DNA from: an uncultured Fibrobacter sp.
GTDB lineage: Bacteria; Fibrobacterota; Fibrobacteria; Fibrobacterales; Fibrobacteraceae
Direction: 5' to 3'
Assembly: GCA_934691725.1 (NCBI GenBank)
Contig: CAKUTF010000011.1
Location: 5,758-69,757 of the forward strand
Length of the DNA stretch: 64,000 nucleotides
This document shows positions 60,353-64,000 of this stretch, piece after piece. The translations under genes were made by a program, and so were the position numbers. The number at the start of each line of letters is the position of its first letter. The first letter of the stretch is position 1. The notes under the pieces are model-generated. The model was not told the origin of the DNA and searched no databases. It worked only from the letters and a program-made list of their open reading frames with translations.

Positions 60353-61126
60353 ATGAATAACGAAGAAAACTATAAAAGAGGTTGGTTGAAACGGCACTCT
60401 CTAGTTTCAGATAAAATAACCTTGTATAAATTTTTCCCTTATCATGCAAATTCCCTAGGGCCTCTGATTTGTGGCGGGTTATATTTCAGCAAGGCTTCTA
60501 ACTTTAACGATCCGTTTGATTGTAATTTTAAAATGCTGCCGACAGAATTAGAGCGAAAATTAGGCGTTTCATGGGATGAGTCTGTAAAATTATCCCAAAA
60601 TGTGATTTATCAAATGGGAATCGTCAGCCTAACTCCTCATTGGAACAACACTTTGATGTGGGCTCATTATGCAGATAAGTTTAATGGATTTTGCATCGGA
60701 TTTGAATTTGATAACCCCTTATACATTCACAGCAAAATCGGAGAATCTTTTACAACATATAGAAATCGCGCTTATTACAAAACAGAATACTGGCTTGACG
60801 AGATTATTTACGCAAACCAGGACGCATATCCTACAGCGGCTTCTTTTCATTTTGACGACATCGAAGAAGAAATGCCGGAAGCCTGTCTTCGGTTCAAGGC
60901 ATCTGATTGGCGATATGAGCATGAATGCAGACTTTCCTTTTTAGGTGGTCAAGGAGTTCACCCCGTTCCGGGAATCATAAAGGAAGTTTATTTTGGACTG
61001 CGTATGAAGGAAGAAGAAAAACGGGTCTTAACATCCATTACGACTAAATATAATCCTGTATTTTATGACACTCGAAAAAGCGAAACTCATATAAAGATCG
61101 TTCGCACCGCAATCGTTGGATTTTAA
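60353..61126 (+). CDS. DUF2971 protein
   Basis: 257 residues. KITLYKFFPYHANSLG, LYFSKASNFNDPFDCNF, MWAHYADKFNGFCIGFEFD and WRYEHECRLSF match the DUF2971 pattern. The family is of unknown role and often lies in accessory regions; some members sit near defence genes. The ATG at 60353 is preferred to an in-frame TTG. No operon partner; the next gene is convergent. Confidence 0.82.
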   Translation: MNNEENYKRGWLKRHSLVSDKITLYKFFPYHANSLGPLICGGLYFSKASNFNDPFDCNFKMLPTELERKLGVSWDESVKLSQNVIYQMGIVSLTPHWNNTLMWAHYADKFNGFCIGFEFDNPLYIHSKIGESFTTYRNRAYYKTEYWLDEIIYANQDAYPTAASFHFDDIEEEMPEACLRFKASDWRYEHECRLSFLGGQGVHPVPGIIKEVYFGLRMKEEEKRVLTSITTKYNPVFYDTRKSETHIKIVRTAIVGF

Positions 61127-61131
61127 AATAT

Positions 61132-62046
61132 TTAAAACCCGATTCCCAGATGGAAAAGATGGTTCCCGTCCAGAACGGGATTTGACGCGTAGGCGTAATC
61201 GAAGCGGATACGTCCAAAGACAAGTCCGAGGCCAGCCGAGACGCCGCTTTCCGTTTCGCCGCGATACGCATACCCGACCCGAAATGCAAGGGTCTTTTTA
61301 TACAGAAGTTCGGAACCGAAGCGCCATTCCGCCTCGTAATCTGCCCGGCGATAGGCGTCCGCGTGGAGAGCTAAGTCGAAAATATCGAGAATGGGGTGAG
61401 TTCCCGAAATTCCCGCCGAAAGCGCCATCGGAGCGGATTCCTTTTCCGATTCGTATTCGGAGACCCAGCCGAAGTTCGTAACGGTCGCGCCGAACGTGAC
61501 GTAGCGATTCAAGCGGAAGCTCGCACCTCCGTCGGCGAGAAAGGCAATCGCTGTCGCATTGTCGATTGTCTGCGAAGCGAACCGCGCGGAAACCGCCCAG
61601 TTAAAGACAGAGGGCTTGCTGCCGACGCCGAGCTGGAGCGCCCACGCCATTGCCCCGTAATCTTCCGTCTTGAAACCTTCCTCGTCGCGGCCCTCGATAT
61701 CGCCGTAGCCCAGATATTCCACCGCTGCGCTTGTATTCAGGTATTTAAAAGGAAGGCCAAAATAGACGGACGTAAGCTTCGCATCGATGCGGCTCGAAAA
61801 ACGGACATGTTCAATGCCCGCCTGGGGAACATCCGAGGAGGCTGTCGCCAAGGGATTCCGGGAAACCTCCGAGAAGCCGTTCGGCATGGCGACGCCCGCT
61901 CCGGCAAGAGCCGCCGACCGCGGAGACGTTGGAAGCGACAGGAACTTCATCGTCGTCCCGCCCTGATCGACATTCCAGAACCTGCCGCCTGCAAAACAGG
62001 TCGCGGTGCAGAGGAACGCTAAAAAGACGGATCGCTTGAAGTTCAT
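61132..62046 (-). CDS. PorQ/PorV-like outer membrane protein
   Basis: 304 residues with signal peptide (SVFLAFLCTATCFAGG). GGTTMKFLSLPTSPRSAALA and GAGVAM with SRNPLA are typical of the UPF0164/PorV-PorQ family, a 14-strand FadL-like barrel. PorQ belongs to type IX secretion attachment complexes. The ending HLFHLGIGF is a barrel C-strand. No other secretion genes are adjacent. Confidence 0.78.
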   Translation of the reverse strand: MNFKRSVFLAFLCTATCFAGGRFWNVDQGGTTMKFLSLPTSPRSAALAGAGVAMPNGFSEVSRNPLATASSDVPQAGIEHVRFSSRIDAKLTSVYFGLPFKYLNTSAAVEYLGYGDIEGRDEEGFKTEDYGAMAWALQLGVGSKPSVFNWAVSARFASQTIDNATAIAFLADGGASFRLNRYVTFGATVTNFGWVSEYESEKESAPMALSAGISGTHPILDIFDLALHADAYRRADYEAEWRFGSELLYKKTLAFRVGYAYRGETESGVSAGLGLVFGRIRFDYAYASNPVLDGNHLFHLGIGF

Positions 62047-62085
62047 GGCGTAAACATATAAAATTAAAACGGGCGACGCGGAAAT

Positions 62086-63546
62086 CTACGCGTTTTTCCA
62101 TTCCTGCATCACGGCGAGGACCTTTTCCTTGAGTTCCTCGGCGCGGGCTGCGGAATCGCACTCCACGTAGCAGCGGAGTTCCGGAGCGTTTCCGCTCGGA
62201 CGCAAATGGATGATGTCGCCGCAGTCAAAACTCATCCGGTAGCCGTCCGTCTCATCGGTCGAAACGATTTTCCCGGCGAGATGTCCAAAATAGGCTTCGC
62301 CCAGATTTTTTTCGGCGATTTCGGAAACCTTCGCACGGCTTATTTCGGTGGGAAATTCTTTAACCCGGTCGCTTGCCGTGAAGCGTTTTGGCAAGGACTT
62401 GAACAAATCTTCCACGCCTAATTTCTGTTTTTTCGCCGCAACAAGAACGGCGAGCTGCGGGAGGAGAGCGTCTCTCGTCGGGAGCGCCTTCAAGACCTTT
62501 CCGCCTAAGGAAATGTCCGTTTCGAGCAGGAAGCCGCCGTTCGCTTCGTAGCCGGCAACCGTTTTTCCGTCGCCGTCGAGTTCCTGCATTCCGGCAATAA
62601 CGTATGGGCTTCCGATGCGCGTGCGGAGCGTCCGTTCAAAAAATCCGCATTTTTCAAGGGCCGTGTTGCAGCTCACCGGTGTCGCAATCCGTTCGATTCC
62701 GAGAACTTTTGCCGCAAGGATTCCGAGGACGTCCCCGCGGCTCCACTTGCCCGTCGCATCGGCAAAAAGCGGACGATCGCTGTCACCGTCTGTGCTGACG
62801 ATCGCGTCGAGGCCTTGTTTTGCCCATTCCGCACCGAGCTTCACATCTTCCGAGCGGACCGCTTCCGTATCGACCGGGACAAAGACTCCGGAACGCCCGA
62901 GAACAACGACAAACGCACCGAGTTTTTTCAGAATTTCCGTGATGATATCGCGTCCGACAGCCGAATGCTGGTACATGCCGACGGTCAATCCGGACAGGGA
63001 ATTTTCCCCGAAGAAATCCAGATAGCGCCGTTCATAGTTTTCGCGGGCTTCGGAATTTTCGAGCGGCAATTCAACGGGATTTTTGAGCATTCCGTCATCG
63101 CCGAATTTCGAAGCGTCCAGTTCAAAATTTTCGGAGCGAATCCCGGACTCGTCCTTTTTGGAAATTTCCCCCTTCGGATGGTTGAACTTGATGCCGTTCC
63201 GGTCCGCGGGGATGTGGCTTCCCGTCACCATGATGGTCGGGAACGCTTTTTCGATTCCGTAAAGCGCTATCGCCGGGCTGGGAATCCGCCCGCTGTAAAC
63301 GACTTTCCAACCCGAATCCTTTGCCGCCGTCGCAATGGCCCGGAGAATTCTCCCTGTGCTCGGTCGCAAGTCGCCCGCAATTGCAACAGTCTTTTCCGAA
63401 GGATAATTTTTTTCACAATATGCAAGAAACGCATACGTATAACTGTAGCAGACCAAATCGGTCATCTGGGTTACAAGCCCTCGGGCTCCGCTCGTTCCAA
63501 ACCCGACGCCGCTCGAAGACATCATGTCGTTTACGGAAATGTTCAT
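62086..63546 (-). CDS. Phosphohexomutase (phosphomannomutase/phosphoglucomutase family)
   Basis: 486 residues. Phospho-Ser loop TGSHIPADRNGIKF, metal loop STDGDSDRPLF, sugar loop YEANGGFLLETD and phosphate loop RPSGNAPELR are all present. It interconverts sugar-6- and sugar-1-phosphates for envelope polymers; the exact sugar is not fixed. The N-terminus has the extra MNISVNDMMSSSGVGFGTSG. Confidence 0.9.
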   Translation of the reverse strand: MNISVNDMMSSSGVGFGTSGARGLVTQMTDLVCYSYTYAFLAYCEKNYPSEKTVAIAGDLRPSTGRILRAIATAAKDSGWKVVYSGRIPSPAIALYGIEKAFPTIMVTGSHIPADRNGIKFNHPKGEISKKDESGIRSENFELDASKFGDDGMLKNPVELPLENSEARENYERRYLDFFGENSLSGLTVGMYQHSAVGRDIITEILKKLGAFVVVLGRSGVFVPVDTEAVRSEDVKLGAEWAKQGLDAIVSTDGDSDRPLFADATGKWSRGDVLGILAAKVLGIERIATPVSCNTALEKCGFFERTLRTRIGSPYVIAGMQELDGDGKTVAGYEANGGFLLETDISLGGKVLKALPTRDALLPQLAVLVAAKKQKLGVEDLFKSLPKRFTASDRVKEFPTEISRAKVSEIAEKNLGEAYFGHLAGKIVSTDETDGYRMSFDCGDIIHLRPSGNAPELRCYVECDSAARAEELKEKVLAVMQEWKNA

Positions 63547-63559
63547 GCGGACAAATATA

Positions 63560-63925
63560 GAATTCAGTGCTTAGAATTGTGGACATCTATGTTTAGGGAT
63601 TAGGGAGTAGGGGTTAGTCCGCGGATATCTAAAAGAATGAGAAATTAGGAATGAGTAATGAGTAATGAGGAATTGGTCGGCAAACGTCTAGGCTTTTTAA
63701 AATGTCATTCCCCGGCTTGACCGGGGAATCCCCTTTAAGGAATGGGATTTGACAGGCTAGCGAGCTTGTCGAGCTATTCAGAGCTTAGTTGAGAGAACTT
63801 AGATCTTAGAAACAGTGGGCAGAGTTGCGGACGTTAAATTCAGTGGATGGTGGGCAGTGGCCAGAACGGCAGGCAGTAATCTTCTGGAATACAGAACATA
63901 GACGTCAGCAAGTCTAAGCTCTAAG
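63560..63925. repeat. Composite repeat with palindromic block and heptads
   Basis: Purine-side words (GGGATTA, GGGAGTA) to about 63680, then the palindromic block at 63702-63780 (near-identical to 8410 and 32218), then GAGCTTA and GAACTTA words, the pivot-related GGACGTTAAATTCAGTGGAT, and pyrimidine words to 63930. No supported gene. Confidence 0.8.
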
Positions 63926-64000
63926 AACTTGTTTTCATAATCGCCTGAGCATCGTAGCCGCGCAGGAAACGTTGACCAAGGCCTCTTCGGAGCGGGTCGA

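Noticed and set aside
63935..64000. Possible 3' end of a minus-strand gene at the window edge
   Set aside because: Two frames are open for about 20 codons and neither has a recognisable motif; too short to support.

Overview
The window looks like a chromosome segment of a Fibrobacter-type (Fibrobacterota) bacterium. The clearest signs are a lipoprotein with the Fibrobacter major paralogous domain (59077-60315), an outer-membrane/secreted repertoire typical of that phylum, a PorQ-like protein (61132-62046), and housekeeping genes of moderately high GC with Gram-negative envelope genes. Recognition is from sequence memory and motifs only; no database search was run.

Layout. 1-6.9 kb: end of secA, tmk, an outer-membrane DUF3943 protein, a degenerate nucleotidyltransferase, a periplasmic ligand-binding protein and rubrerythrin. 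7-11.3 kb: MATE exporter, ferredoxin plus geranylgeranyl-reductase-type flavoprotein, and an Fsr-type MFS exporter. 11.3-15.5 kb: an AT-rich accessory block with an AccI-like restriction-modification pair and a two-gene operon (HExxH protein plus a secreted Cys-pair repeat protein). 15.7-18.2 kb: glycogen phosphorylase. 18.3-23.7 kb: accessory island with a VapBC-type pair, an orphan barnase-like RNase, many tiny secreted or membrane proteins, a probable phase-variable or broken gene, and a DUF3791/DUF3990 module. 23.8-26.4 kb: PRPP synthetase and NhaA. 26.6-32.1 kb: a tightly coupled operon DUF4956 - membrane fusion protein - TolC-like - VTC polyphosphate polymerase - lamin-tail lipoprotein. 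32.7-36.9 kb: NYN-like protein, OMP, and the rpmH-rnpA-yidD-yidC cluster. 37-43 kb: a broken vapBC, a large MmeI-like type IIL restriction-modification gene carrying two in-frame insertions, a flavodoxin and an IS5-type element. 43.5-51.5 kb: lipoprotein, ahcY, a short sigma factor, a LytS-type kinase, a secreted protein, and infC-rpmI-rplT. 51.6-57.7 kb: tRNA-Gly and a fatty-acid operon (thioesterase, deacetylase-like, acyl-CoA synthetase, FabF, FabV). 57.6-59 kb: a segmental duplication flanking a toxin-antitoxin pair and a 27-residue peptide gene. 59-63.5 kb: paralogous-domain lipoprotein, DUF2971, PorQ-like, phosphohexomutase.

The most unusual signal is a dispersed family of degenerate 7-bp-period arrays (units like CTGATTC, CTAAGCT, CTAATCC, or the reverse complement). 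They fill almost every long intergenic gap, often next to a near-identical palindromic block. The same arrays also occur inside the coding sequence of the MmeI-like gene. One copy is an uninterrupted in-frame insertion of about 84 codons. The other consists of inverted heptad arms that bracket a complete four-helix-bundle (S23/IVS-type) protein gene lying in another frame. This resembles the intervening sequences of 23S rRNA, but here it sits in a protein-coding gene and keeps the host frame open. I regard it as the best candidate for an undescribed system in the window.
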